Shown: one piece after another, positions 8,529-17,096 of the stretch
How positions within the stretch are numbered: the first letter of the stretch is position 1
Layout of the letters: every line of letters starts with the position of its first letter
NCBI RefSeq assembly: GCF_022568775.1
Contig: NZ_JAKZHW010000001.1
Location: 1,240,001-1,304,000 of the forward strand
Direction: 5' to 3'
DNA from: Sphingomonas telluris
GTDB taxonomy: Bacteria; Pseudomonadota; Alphaproteobacteria; Sphingomonadales; Sphingomonadaceae
Length of the DNA: 64,000 nt
The notes under the pieces: model-generated
Seen by the model: only the letters and a program-made list of their open reading frames with translations
What the model was told of the DNA's origin: nothing
The model's database searches: none
Program-made: the position numbers and the translations under genes

Positions 8529-9380
8529 CTAGTGCGCGGGCTGGTCGAGCTCTTTTTCCGCGCCAACTACTCGCCACTGCTCGTCCTCCCGCTCGTAGCG
8601 CTGGGACGTCTGCGGTTCGAATCTGTCGCCCGTCCACGCCTGCAGCGTGATCGTGACCAAGTCGCCGGCAATCTCGATGCGATTGAAGCTCTGCTTTTCA
8701 TCCCGCAGGCGAATGGACGTCGCGGTTCCGGCCTGGACGACCAGCGCTGGACCAGCGCGCGTGACGAGATCGCGGGCACTATGCGTGGATGCGGTGTGAT
8801 GGTGACCGGCGAGCAGCATGTCGACACCCGCATCCGCCACGGCATCCAGCGCCAGCTCGTGACGGCCGACCGCGCTCTTCACCTCGCCCGTATCGCCGAC
8901 CGGAAGCGCGAACAAGGGATGGTGCGTCACCAGGATTCGGATCGAATTGGGATCGCTGCGCTCGAACGAGCGGCGGATGAACTCCATTTGCTCGTGACTG
9001 ATCCGGCCCTCGCTGAACGTGAGCGACCGGGCGGTGTTGATGCCTAGGAGCGAAACGCCCTTCAGCTCGTGATAGGGACAGAGGGTCTCATCGATGAAGC
9101 GCTTGTACCGGGTCAGCGGCGACAGAAACCGCCGCAGGACATCGTAAAGCGGCACGTCGTGGTTGCCCGGCACCGCGAGCACGTCGTGCCCAGCATCGCG
9201 CAGGCGCTCGAGGAACTTGCACGCCTCTTCGAACTGCTCGGTCCGAGCGCGCTGCGTGAAGTCTCCGCTGATGACGACGAGGTCGGGTTTTTCCTCATCG
9301 ACCTGCCGTTCCAACGCCTCGACGACCACCGGGTCGTGCGCGCCGAAATGCAGGTCGGACAGATGAAGCAGGCGAGCCAT
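8529..9380 (-). CDS. Calcineurin-like metallophosphoesterase (CpdA-type)
   Basis: 283 residues from the ATG at 9380, which places the first metal motif (LSDLHFG, D9 and H11) at the very N-terminus as is usual. The other family motifs are present: SGDFTQRA, VPGNHDVP, LVTHHPL and LAGHHHTAS. This is the dimetal phosphoesterase set typical of class III cyclic-nucleotide phosphodiesterases (CpdA), but substrate cannot be assigned. An in-frame start nine codons upstream exists and is less convincing. It is divergent from the phosphotransferase gene. Confidence 0.85.
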   Translation of the reverse strand: MARLLHLSDLHFGAHDPVVVEALERQVDEEKPDLVVISGDFTQRARTEQFEEACKFLERLRDAGHDVLAVPGNHDVPLYDVLRRFLSPLTRYKRFIDETLCPYHELKGVSLLGINTARSLTFSEGRISHEQMEFIRRSFERSDPNSIRILVTHHPLFALPVGDTGEVKSAVGRHELALDAVADAGVDMLLAGHHHTASTHSARDLVTRAGPALVVQAGTATSIRLRDEKQSFNRIEIAGDLVTITLQAWTGDRFEPQTSQRYEREDEQWRVVGAEKELDQPAH

Positions 9381-9430
9381 GGAACAGCAACGCGCTGGCA
9401 GCGCCACGGTTCACTGCTAAACGGTCGCAG

Positions 9431-10501
9431 ATGGACCGCACCGAAGCGAACACGGGCACACGCGAAGTCAGCGGGCCGCTGCGCTTCGACGAAGGCGCGC
9501 TGGAGCGCTGGCTGCAGGACCATGTCGACAGCTTCCGCGGACCGGCCAGCGTCAGCCAGTTCAAGGGCGGCCAGTCCAATCCGACTTATCGCGTCGACAC
9601 GCCCGAAGCGTCCTACGTCCTTCGCCGCAAGCCGCCGGGCAAGATTCTGCCTGGAGCCCACGCGATCGACCGCGAGTATCGTGTGCTCGCCGCGCTCGGC
9701 GCACAGGGCTTTCCGGTGCCTCGTGTCTACACGCTCTGCGAGGACGAGAGCGTCATCGGCACCGCGTTCTATGTGATGGACATGGTGCCCGGCCGCATCG
9801 TCTGGGAAGCCGAGTTTCCCGGCCTCTCGCGCGAGCAGCGCGCGGCCCACTTCGACGCGATGAACGCCACCATCGCGCGACTGCACAGCTACGATCCCGA
9901 AGCAATCGGCGTCGGCGAGTACGGCAAGGCTTTGGGGTTCGTGGAACGCCAGGTCGCGCGCTGGTCCAAGCAGTATCTCACCGACACCGACGGCGGCCGC
10001 GTACCGGCCATGGACCGGCTCGTGGACTGGCTTGGCACGAACCTGCCTGCCGACAGTGGAGAGTCGCGCGTCATCCACGGCGACTTCCGCTGCGACAACA
10101 TGATCTTCGACGCGGAGGGGCCTGAAGTGCGGGCCGTCCTCGACTGGGAGCTCTCGACGCTCGGCGATCCGGTCGCCGACTTCACCTATCACCTGCTCAT
10201 GTACCGGATGCCCGGAGGCCCCAACTTCAGCGGACTGGCCGGTCAGGACCTCACCGCGCTGGGCATCCCCTCGGAAGACGAATATGTCGCCGCCTACTGC
10301 CGCCGCACCGGCCGCGATCACCTGCCGCACAAGGATTATCTGGTCGTCTTCTGTCTGTTCCGGCTCGCGGCGATTCTCCACGGCATCAAGGGTCGGCTCG
10401 TTCGCGGCAACGCTTCGTCCGCTCACGCCGCGCAGATGATCGAGCGCCTTGAACCGTTGGCGGAACTAGCGTGGTCGGAAGCACAGGCCGCGAGGCTGTA
10501 G
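9431..10501 (+). CDS. Aminoglycoside-phosphotransferase-like protein (ACAD10/11-type)
   Basis: 356 residues with an APH/choline-kinase fold. It has a nucleotide-binding segment FKGGQSNPTYRV, then YVLRRKPPGKILPGAHAIDREYRVL, the catalytic loop VIHGDFRCDNMIF (Asp in HGDFRCDN) and the metal-binding LDWELSTLGDPVADF. These match the phosphotransferases fused or linked to acyl-CoA dehydrogenases in eukaryotic ACAD10/11 and in bacteria. In that family the kinase phosphorylates 4-hydroxyacyl-CoA; the same role is possible here but not shown. Confidence 0.85.
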   Translation: MDRTEANTGTREVSGPLRFDEGALERWLQDHVDSFRGPASVSQFKGGQSNPTYRVDTPEASYVLRRKPPGKILPGAHAIDREYRVLAALGAQGFPVPRVYTLCEDESVIGTAFYVMDMVPGRIVWEAEFPGLSREQRAAHFDAMNATIARLHSYDPEAIGVGEYGKALGFVERQVARWSKQYLTDTDGGRVPAMDRLVDWLGTNLPADSGESRVIHGDFRCDNMIFDAEGPEVRAVLDWELSTLGDPVADFTYHLLMYRMPGGPNFSGLAGQDLTALGIPSEDEYVAAYCRRTGRDHLPHKDYLVVFCLFRLAAILHGIKGRLVRGNASSAHAAQMIERLEPLAELAWSEAQAARL

Positions 10502-10626
10502 CGACCTGTGTCAGAACGACACGGTCAAAAAACAATCAACAACGGTGGGAACGCAAGTTCTTAACGGGAATTAACCACCTCGCGCGGAGCCTCTCCTGGT
10601 CTTCGCGTCTCACGGTGGGAGAAGTT

Positions 10627-11208
10627 ATGCGTAAAGCAGTGCTTGCGCTGCTTGGTGTCGCTACGCTTGCAATAGCGTCTGGGGCTCAAGCAGAGATTAC
10701 GATCGAGGATCCGACGACCGTCCTGACGGCCCCGATCGACGAAACGCCGGGCGGCAACAGCTTCACCTTCGGGTACAGCGATTCCGGACTGACCGACCCG
10801 TTCACCGAAACGCTGACGTTCATGAACACGCTGGCGGGCATTTACAGCTTCCACGTCGGCTCGAGCACGTCGATCGACGGAGGCCCGAACGATGTCGACT
10901 TCAGCAGCATCCTGCTGACGGGAACCGGCATCACCGATCCGGTCTCGATCCCGCAGAACTTCAGCTCGACGATGGACAACGACCTGATCGAGAACTTCGA
11001 TCTCGCCGGCCTGAACCTCGGCGTCGGCACCTTTACGCTGACCATCCAGGGCAGCACGGGCGTCAACGGTTCGTTCGGCGGCAACGTCTCCTTCGTGCAG
11101 GCAGCGGTTCCGGAACCGTCGACCTGGGCGATGATGCTGGTCGGCTTCGGCGCCATCGGCTTCGCGATGCGCCGCCGTCGTGGCGGGCAGGCTCTCGCGA
11201 CGGCCTAG
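10627..11208 (+). CDS. PEPxxWA-CTERM sorting-domain protein
   Basis: 193 residues. The start is the ATG at 10627, with GGTGGGAGAA upstream. It has an N-terminal signal peptide (ALLGVATLAIASGAQA) and a C-terminal sorting tail: PEPSTWA at 162-168, a hydrophobic segment, then RRRR at 182-185. Such tails are recognised by exosortase systems and direct proteins to the outer surface. The middle is Thr/Ser/Gly/Asp-rich beta-type sequence without a recognised catalytic domain. A strong terminator follows. No exosortase gene is in the window. Confidence 0.9.
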   Translation: MRKAVLALLGVATLAIASGAQAEITIEDPTTVLTAPIDETPGGNSFTFGYSDSGLTDPFTETLTFMNTLAGIYSFHVGSSTSIDGGPNDVDFSSILLTGTGITDPVSIPQNFSSTMDNDLIENFDLAGLNLGVGTFTLTIQGSTGVNGSFGGNVSFVQAAVPEPSTWAMMLVGFGAIGFAMRRRRGGQALATA

Positions 11209-11232
11209 TCGGTTCGAAGTCTCTGAAAATCT

Positions 11233-11266
11233 GGCCGCGGGGCACTCGCTCCGCGGCCTTTCTTTT
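11233..11266 (+). terminator. Rho-independent terminator of the PEP-CTERM gene
   Basis: GGCCGCGG at 11233-11240 pairs perfectly with CCGCGGCC at 11251-11258, followed by TTTCTTTT. Confidence 0.9.
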
Positions 11267-11267
11267 G

Positions 11268-11783
11268 TCAGCCGTTGAGGAACAGAAGCAGCTTCACGTC
11301 GATGCCGAGACCCTCGGCACGGCTCTTCACAATGAAGTCGCGGATTTCGGCCCGCGGCACGAGGTGGACGCGGATGTCCTCATGCTCCGTTCCGCCGCCC
11401 TCGCCGATCTTGCGGACGCCGTGGACGCGGACGAGCGTGAAGCTCTCCGACAGCATGCCCGGCGAGGCATAGAAGTCGCCGAGTACTTCCACGCGGTCGG
11501 CGGTATAGCCGGCCTCTTCCTCCAGCTCCTTGATCGCCGTGCTCTCGACCGTCGCGTTCGGATCCTCGTCGCCGATCAGCCCGGCCGGCAACTCGAGGCA
11601 GCGCCGCTGCAGCGGCACGCGGGGCTGATCGACCAGGATGACCTTGCCGTCGATCTCGGCAAGGATAACGACCGCGCGGATATCGTTCGCGCGGCCCGCA
11701 TATTCCCACGTGCCCCGGCGAGAGACCTTGACGTACTTGCCCTCCCACATCGTCTCGACGGGGCCCAGCTCTTCGAAGTTCAT
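11268..11783 (-). CDS. Nudix hydrolase, ADP-ribose pyrophosphatase-like
   Basis: 171 residues. The Nudix box runs from GLIGDEDP to ELEEEAGY (about residues 68-92), with the family's REXXEEXXGX core represented by KELEEEAGYT. Upstream LVDQPRVPLQRRCLELPAG matches the ADP-ribose pyrophosphatase subfamily. Its ATG overlaps the stop of the preceding TPM gene by 4 bp, so it is the last member of the LemA-TPM operon. Substrate is inferred from subfamily features only. Confidence 0.85.
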   Translation of the reverse strand: MNFEELGPVETMWEGKYVKVSRRGTWEYAGRANDIRAVVILAEIDGKVILVDQPRVPLQRRCLELPAGLIGDEDPNATVESTAIKELEEEAGYTADRVEVLGDFYASPGMLSESFTLVRVHGVRKIGEGGGTEHEDIRVHLVPRAEIRDFIVKSRAEGLGIDVKLLLFLNG

Positions 11784-12457
11784 AGCTCGATCAGCTTGTC
11801 CGGGATTTCGTTCGTGTCCGTCGAGGTCTTGGGGAAATGCTCCGCGAGCACGACACCGACCCGCTCGACCGCGGCAACGATGCCGTCGCCCGGACGCCCG
11901 GCCTTCACTTCGACCAGCAGCGCGGCCATCGCTTCACCCCAGGTCTCGGGTGTCGTCACCTTCGTGATTGCCTCATCGGCAACGATCTCGGCGCGGTGCT
12001 CGCCCATCGACAGATAGATGAGAATGCCAGTGCGTCCGACCGTCCGCCGTTCGGCGCCAGCCTTGAAGGTCGCGATGGCGCGCCGCCGGACCCGCCGCTC
12101 CTTGGTCGCCGAAGGCGTCAGCAGCAGCCGCAGCGGCATGTAGCGCAGGATCAGCAGGACGACGGTGAACTTCAGCACCGCCAGGATCATCAGGAAGGTC
12201 AGCAGCTCGCGCTGGGTCGTTTCCTCACGCCAACTGCCCAGGAACAGGTCGAGCCACCAGTTGAGGCACGACGGGCAGATCGCCGCCCAGGCGAGCACGG
12301 CGAACAGCACCAGCACGGCCCAGTGCAGAGCCACGTCGTGATATTTGTCGCTGAGGTCCGTGACGGCCGCCACGATCTCGCCGTCGCTCTTGGCCTCCGC
12401 AGCAGCGATCGCCGCGCTGACCTTGGCGTGGTCCTCGTCGCTCAATCGCAGGATCAC
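11780..12457 (-). CDS. TPM-domain membrane protein (third of three)
   Basis: 225 residues. A short TPM-like N-terminus (LSDEDHAKVSAAIAAAEAKSDGEIV) is split by two hydrophobic segments (about 44-62 and 82-105) from the second half of the TPM fold (RTVGRTGILIYLSMGEHRAEIVADEAI). It has no signal peptide and is probably an inner-membrane protein. Overlaps of 4 bp with the genes on both sides show strong coupling. TPM domains are found in Psb32, MOLO-1 and bacterial YgcG-type proteins; biochemical roles are poorly defined. Confidence 0.8.
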   Translation of the reverse strand: MILRLSDEDHAKVSAAIAAAEAKSDGEIVAAVTDLSDKYHDVALHWAVLVLFAVLAWAAICPSCLNWWLDLFLGSWREETTQRELLTFLMILAVLKFTVVLLILRYMPLRLLLTPSATKERRVRRRAIATFKAGAERRTVGRTGILIYLSMGEHRAEIVADEAITKVTTPETWGEAMAALLVEVKAGRPGDGIVAAVERVGVVLAEHFPKTSTDTNEIPDKLIEL

Positions 12458-13275
12458 CAGCTTCCCCCCGCTCCGCCGCCGCCGAACGATCCGCCGCCGC
12501 CGGAGAAGCCGCCTCCGCCGCCTCCCCAGCCGCCTCCGCCGCCGAAGCCGCCGCCGCCCCAGTTGCCGCCGCGCGAACCGCGGCTGAGCTCATTAAGGCC
12601 CCAGAGCACGACCCACGGGCTGATCCCGCCACGCTGCGAACGATAACGGCGAGCCCTCGAGCGGCGGGAAAGCGACCCGATGATCGAGAAGAAGATGATC
12701 ATGATGACGATCACGGGAATGAACTGCCCGATGCCGCCAGACGCCCTCGCCTTCTGCTGCTGCGCCTTTGCGATGTTCGCCTGCGCCTCTTCGGGCGGAA
12801 GCGACATCTGCTTGATGATCGCATCCGCGCCGGCGGTAATCCCAACGCCATAGTCCGGCGGGTTCTTCTTGAACTCCGGCAAGATCTTCTCGCGAACGAT
12901 CACGCCCGAGATCGCGTCCGTCAGGAACGCGCCCGCGCCATAGCCCGTCGCGACCCACACCTTCCGATCGTTGGGAGCGACCAAAAGGAGCACGCCGTCG
13001 TCCTTATCCTTGTCGCCGATCTTCCACTCGCGCCCGAGCCGGTAGGCGTAGTCCTCGATCGGATAGCCCTCGAGGCTCTTAACCGTGGCGACGACGAACT
13101 GACGCCCGGTCTGCGCCTCTAACGCTTCCGACTTGCTCGAAATGTCGAGCTCCTGCTCTGGACGCAGGATGTCGGCCTGATCGACGACCCTTCCCGTCAG
13201 CTTGGGAAAGGTCTGTGCGGTCGCAGGTGCCACGATCAACGCGAAAAGCAGCAGAAATTGCAGAACCGGTTTCAC
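12454..13275 (-). CDS. TPM-domain (YgcG-like) exported protein with Gly-rich tail (second of three)
   Basis: 273 residues. It has a signal peptide (FLLLFALIVAPATAQ), a TPM domain (LTGRVVDQADILRPEQELDI, then DKDKDDGVLLLVAPNDRKVWVATGYG), a linker, a transmembrane helix near 187-203 (FIPVIVIMIIFFSIIG), a basic patch, and a C-terminal tail almost entirely of Gly, Trp, Phe and Ser. The domain order (signal, TPM, TM, GGGSF tail) matches bacterial YgcG family members. It overlaps both neighbouring genes by 4 bp. Confidence 0.85.
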   Translation of the reverse strand: MKPVLQFLLLFALIVAPATAQTFPKLTGRVVDQADILRPEQELDISSKSEALEAQTGRQFVVATVKSLEGYPIEDYAYRLGREWKIGDKDKDDGVLLLVAPNDRKVWVATGYGAGAFLTDAISGVIVREKILPEFKKNPPDYGVGITAGADAIIKQMSLPPEEAQANIAKAQQQKARASGGIGQFIPVIVIMIIFFSIIGSLSRRSRARRYRSQRGGISPWVVLWGLNELSRGSRGGNWGGGGFGGGGGWGGGGGGFSGGGGSFGGGGAGGSW

Positions 13276-13817
13276 GCCGCCGCCTTCCTCCGAGCTTCGT
13301 TAAGATACTGCGGACGCTTGGTGTTGGAACGGAGCTGTGCGTCGATTTCCCGCACGCCGATCATGATGCCAGCTGGCAAATCGCCATCTCTGAACTCGGG
13401 AAGCATCAGGCGAACGATCTTGCCGGCCCGATCATCGGTCAGAAGACCTTCGAGCCCATAACCGACTTCGATCCGAACCTTGCGTTCGTTGGGAGCCACA
13501 ACGAGCATTACGCCGTTATCCACATCTGCTCGACCTAAGCGCCATCCGCGACCCAACCCAAGCGCAACATCTTCGATTGCGTGGCCCTTCAATTGCGGGA
13601 CCGTGACGACGACCACCTGATCAGTGGTGGACTGCTCCAGTTGCGCGAGTTCCGCGGTAAGATCTTGCTCGACGTTGGCGGGCAGGATGTTTGCGGCGTC
13701 CACGACGCGTCCCGTAAGCGCGATGCCGAACGGCGCCGCGTCTTTCTGCCCTTGATGTGCGTCGCCCGGAGCGCACGCGCTCAGGCCAAGCACGAGCGCA
13801 ACGAGCACCCTGTGCAC
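13272..13817 (-). CDS. TPM-domain lipoprotein (first of three)
   Basis: 181 residues. The N-terminus is a lipoprotein signal with LSAC as lipobox (ALVLGLSACAPGDA). The TPM domain covers most of the rest: LTGRVVDAANILPANVEQDL, TTDQVVVVTVPQLKGHAIED and DNGVMLVVAPNERKVRIEVG, closely similar to the adjacent second TPM gene. The two are therefore probably ancient tandem duplicates with different anchoring. It overlaps the next gene by 4 bp and follows LemA after 4 bp. Confidence 0.8.
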   Translation of the reverse strand: MHRVLVALVLGLSACAPGDAHQGQKDAAPFGIALTGRVVDAANILPANVEQDLTAELAQLEQSTTDQVVVVTVPQLKGHAIEDVALGLGRGWRLGRADVDNGVMLVVAPNERKVRIEVGYGLEGLLTDDRAGKIVRLMLPEFRDGDLPAGIMIGVREIDAQLRSNTKRPQYLNEARRKAAA

Positions 13818-13821
13818 GGGA

Positions 13822-14409
13822 CTAGCTCGCGTTGAAGTTCACCGAGGGCGCCGTTTCCGCGCCGGCGGCGGCTTCGAAGGGCACCTTCGGCTTGGCGCCG
13901 TAGAAGATCTTCGCCCCGATCGCGTCGGGGAAGGTCCGGATGCGGGTATTATAGGCCTGCACCGCCTCGTTGTAGTCGCGCCGCGACACGTTGATGCGGT
14001 TCTCGGTGCCTTCGAGCTGGTCCTGCAGCGCCAGGAAGTTCGCGTTGGACTTGAGGTCCGGATAAGCCTCCTGCAGCCGCTGGAGGCTCAACGTGACGCG
14101 GTTCTGCGCATCGTTGAACGCGCTGACCTTCTGCGGATCGCTCAGATCGCCCGGCGAAAGCTTGATCTGCGTGGCACTGGCGCGGGCCTGGGTGACTTCG
14201 GTCAGCACAGACTTTTCCTGCTGGGCATAGCCCTTCACCGTCGCAACGAGGTTGGGGATCAGGTCCGAACGGCGCTGGTAATCGGCCTGCAGGTCGCCCC
14301 ACTTGGCGTTCACCTGCTCCTCCGCGGTCGGCACGCTGTTGAGGCCGCATCCGGCCAGGCTGAGCGCTGCAAGCGGAGTGAAAAGGCCAACTCGACGAAG
14401 CACGGTCAT
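13822..14409 (-). CDS. lemA: LemA-family lipoprotein
   Basis: 195 residues from the ATG at 14409 (GGGGAAACGAC upstream). The signal ends in the lipobox LAGC (SLAGCGLNSVP). The LemA helical domain is clear: VNAKWGDLQADYQRRSDLIPNLVATVKGYAQQE, then QRLQEAYPDLKSNANFLALQ and the ENRINVSRRDYNEAVQAYN...FPD block. LemA proteins are coiled-coil envelope proteins often encoded with TPM proteins. It is the first gene of a five-gene operon with three TPM genes and a Nudix hydrolase. Confidence 0.9.
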   Translation of the reverse strand: MTVLRRVGLFTPLAALSLAGCGLNSVPTAEEQVNAKWGDLQADYQRRSDLIPNLVATVKGYAQQEKSVLTEVTQARASATQIKLSPGDLSDPQKVSAFNDAQNRVTLSLQRLQEAYPDLKSNANFLALQDQLEGTENRINVSRRDYNEAVQAYNTRIRTFPDAIGAKIFYGAKPKVPFEAAAGAETAPSVNFNAS

Positions 14410-14552
14410 GTCGTTTCCCCTAAAGAACGAAACGGCGGCGGAAATAGAGATCGCCACACTGTTTTACAAGAACAATACACGTGAATATCTGCTGCTGTTC
14501 CAATCAGCGGCATCTGCGCTAGGTTCCGAGGGGGACGCGAAAAGGGGAACTC

Positions 14553-14975
14553 ATGCTCAAGGAATTCCGCGACTTCATCGCCCGCGGCAACGTGCTCGAC
14601 CTCGCCGTCGCCGTCATCATCGGCGCCGCCTTCGGCACCATCGCCACCAGCCTGACGCAGGACATCATCATGCCGGTCGTGGGCGCAATCTTCGGCGGCC
14701 TCGATTTCTCCAGCCATTTCGTCCTGCTGGGACCGATCCCGGCCGATTACGCGGGCTCGCCGACGGACTATGCCGCGCTCAAGAAGGCCGGTGTGGCCGT
14801 GTTCGGCTGGGGACAGTTCCTGACCGTGGTCCTGAACTTCGTCATCCTCGCCTTCATCATCTTCATGCTGGTCCGGACGGCCAACAAGATGATGAGAAAA
14901 GCGGACGATGCGCCGGCCGGCCCGACCGAGGTCGAGCTGCTGGCCGAGATCAGGGACGAGCTGAAGCGGCGCTAG
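14553..14975 (+). CDS. mscL: Large-conductance mechanosensitive channel
   Basis: 140 residues, usual MscL length. The N-terminal helix and TM1 are typical (FRDFIARGNVLDLAVAVIIG, AAFGTIATSL), a periplasmic loop follows (about 50-82), then TM2 (QFLTVVLNFVILAFIIFML) and the C-terminal cytoplasmic helix with AEIRDELK. The family forms a pentameric emergency valve against osmotic downshock. It stands alone, convergent with the amidohydrolase gene and only 4 bp from its stop. Confidence 0.95.
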   Translation: MLKEFRDFIARGNVLDLAVAVIIGAAFGTIATSLTQDIIMPVVGAIFGGLDFSSHFVLLGPIPADYAGSPTDYAALKKAGVAVFGWGQFLTVVLNFVILAFIIFMLVRTANKMMRKADDAPAGPTEVELLAEIRDELKRR

Positions 14976-14979
14976 GCGC

Positions 14980-17013
14980 TCACTTCGGCTTTCCGTTGAA
15001 GCCCGCCTCCGCGCGAAGGGCATCGCCGTCCATCAGGACGCCGTCGCTCATCACCTGGTCGACGTGCCTCAAGTCGCCGATGCGCTTCGACGGGTCGCCG
15101 TCGACCAGCACCAGGTCCGCTTCCTTGCCGGCCGCGATCGATCCCGTGCGCTTGTCTGCCTTGACGTTGCGGGCGGCAACGATGGTCGCGGTCGAAAGCG
15201 CCTGCGCGGGCGTCATGCCACCGGCGACGTAGAGCTCCAGTTCGCGGACGATCTCCATGCCGTAGCCGTCGGTGCCGGCCACGATCGGCACGCCCGCCGC
15301 GCGAAGCTTGTTCACATACTGGCCCATCTTCTTGAAGCTGGCCTCGGCATCTGCGCGAGTCATGCCCTCAGGATAAGGAATGGCTCCGGACTTGAAGCCT
15401 CGCTCCGTGGCCGGCGGCAGCGTGCCGACGTAGGCCGTGTAGGCGGGCTGCACCGTGCCGGCATTCGCCAGAAGCACGCCCTCAACCACGACCAGCGTGG
15501 GATCGAGAGCGATTTTCTTCTCAGCCATCGTCTTGATAACTGCCCGCATCGGCTCGGCATCGAGATCGACGTCCTTGAAGTAGCGCCCAGGCCCGGTCAT
15601 CCGCGCCGTCGTGTTCGACTTGGCGACGATCTCGTCCGGCATCGCCTGCATCGTCGCGAAGTAGATGTGGGTGATCTCGTCATAGCCGGCATTGATCGCG
15701 TCCAGAGTCCGCATGCCTGCGGGGATGTGGCCGTGCACGTGCAGCCCAAGCTCGTGCGCGAGCTTGGCCGCTGGCGGGATCCATGCCGGATTCATCGACG
15801 TGTAGAACTTCACGCCGGTGAGTCCGGCATCGTGGATCTTCCGAACCGCAGCGAGCGTCTCGTCCAGGCTTCCGACGGCAATACTGCCCTGGGCGACCAG
15901 CGGGCCCTTCTGGTCGACGATGACGGAGCTGAAGCATTCCGGCGCGAGCAGCGTACCCTTGGCGCGGCGCTCACGCTGCGACACTTCGAGCTCCAGCGGA
16001 CCGCCGGGGTTGCGGCAGGACGTCACGCCCAGCGCAAGCTCGCTCACGGTGCCGAAATCGTCAGACACGTGCATGTGGCTGTCCCAAAGGCCCGGGACGA
16101 GCGTCTTGCCCGCACCCGCGATCACGCGCGTGTTCGCCGGTAGCGAAGCCGGCGCGGCGCCGACGCTGACGATCTTTCCGTCGGCAACCAGCACATTCTG
16201 GTTGACGACGAACTTCTCGCCGTCCGCGTCGTAGATCTGCACGCCCTTGAAGAGCACCGGACGCTTCGCTTCGGCCGTGAGGAACTTGGCAGCTGTCGCC
16301 GGAGCTAGCGCGGCCAAAGCCGCATCTTGGGCTGCCTGCATCTTGTCCATGTTCCCTTCGTAACCCGCGGGCAGCAGGCCGAGGCCGACCAAGGCGCCGA
16401 AGAACTTGCCGTCCGACGTCCAAATCGGCTGCGGCGTTTGCGTCGTACCGCGGAGAAGCTGAAGCTCGGCGGTCTTCTTGCCTTGCGGCCCATCGACCTC
16501 GAGCTGCGTGATCTTTTCGAGACTCGCCTTGCCCGACGGCAGCAGCGCCATCCCCGCGCGTCCCACCGCAAGCAAACGTTCGACCTGCGGAGCACCGGAC
16601 AGGAAGGTGCCGCCCTGCGGGACGTAATACGCGGGGTTCCCGTAGAGAGCGCTGCCCTTGTCGACCGGGCTCGTCCAACTCGCCTCATGACCGTGAACGT
16701 GGAACTCCTCGCCTGCATCGCCGCTCGGCGTCACGCCGCGGATGACGACGTCGCTCGGCATCTTGTCGGCGCCAAGCTTGATCGTCTCGTCGACCTCAAA
16801 GATCAGGCCGCGAAGCAGGAGCGACTGACGGAAGGCGATCGAGCCGTCCGGAAGCGTCCACATATATTCGTCGCCATGCTTTCCGGCCGTCGAGACGATG
16901 ACGTAGTGCGCCGCGTCCTTGGGCGGGACCAGCAGCTGATCCTTCGGCACCGGAGCGGCGATCGCGGCAGGCGCGGCGGCGACAAGCAAAGCGGCGAGAA
17001 TCGTGTGGCGCAC
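14980..17013 (-). CDS. Exported amidohydrolase-family metal-dependent hydrolase
   Basis: 677 residues from a GTG at 17013, with GGGGAGCC upstream; this start gives a signal peptide (RHTILAALLVAAAPAAIAAP). The first about 270 residues are a family-specific beta-rich domain. The amidohydrolase barrel follows: LVPGLWDSHMHVSD supplies the HxH pair, GVKFYTSMNP the region of the bridging Lys, GLHVHGHIPAG another His, and VAGTDGYG the Asp. The composite end TGSIAAGKEADLVLVDGDP is typical. It is periplasmic; the substrate (peptide, cyclic amide or ester) is not evident. Confidence 0.85.
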   Translation of the reverse strand: MRHTILAALLVAAAPAAIAAPVPKDQLLVPPKDAAHYVIVSTAGKHGDEYMWTLPDGSIAFRQSLLLRGLIFEVDETIKLGADKMPSDVVIRGVTPSGDAGEEFHVHGHEASWTSPVDKGSALYGNPAYYVPQGGTFLSGAPQVERLLAVGRAGMALLPSGKASLEKITQLEVDGPQGKKTAELQLLRGTTQTPQPIWTSDGKFFGALVGLGLLPAGYEGNMDKMQAAQDAALAALAPATAAKFLTAEAKRPVLFKGVQIYDADGEKFVVNQNVLVADGKIVSVGAAPASLPANTRVIAGAGKTLVPGLWDSHMHVSDDFGTVSELALGVTSCRNPGGPLELEVSQRERRAKGTLLAPECFSSVIVDQKGPLVAQGSIAVGSLDETLAAVRKIHDAGLTGVKFYTSMNPAWIPPAAKLAHELGLHVHGHIPAGMRTLDAINAGYDEITHIYFATMQAMPDEIVAKSNTTARMTGPGRYFKDVDLDAEPMRAVIKTMAEKKIALDPTLVVVEGVLLANAGTVQPAYTAYVGTLPPATERGFKSGAIPYPEGMTRADAEASFKKMGQYVNKLRAAGVPIVAGTDGYGMEIVRELELYVAGGMTPAQALSTATIVAARNVKADKRTGSIAAGKEADLVLVDGDPSKRIGDLRHVDQVMSDGVLMDGDALRAEAGFNGKPK

Positions 17014-17096
17014 GGATGAAGGCTCCCCCTGTTCGAAGGCGCGCACCGTGGCGTCGCAAGCGGCAGTAAGCAACCGCGTGTTCGACGAACGCGTGC

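Noticed and set aside
12454..12600. Long Pro-rich frame on the plus strand
   Set aside because: It is the antisense of the glycine-rich tail of the TPM protein; codon use and context support the minus-strand gene.
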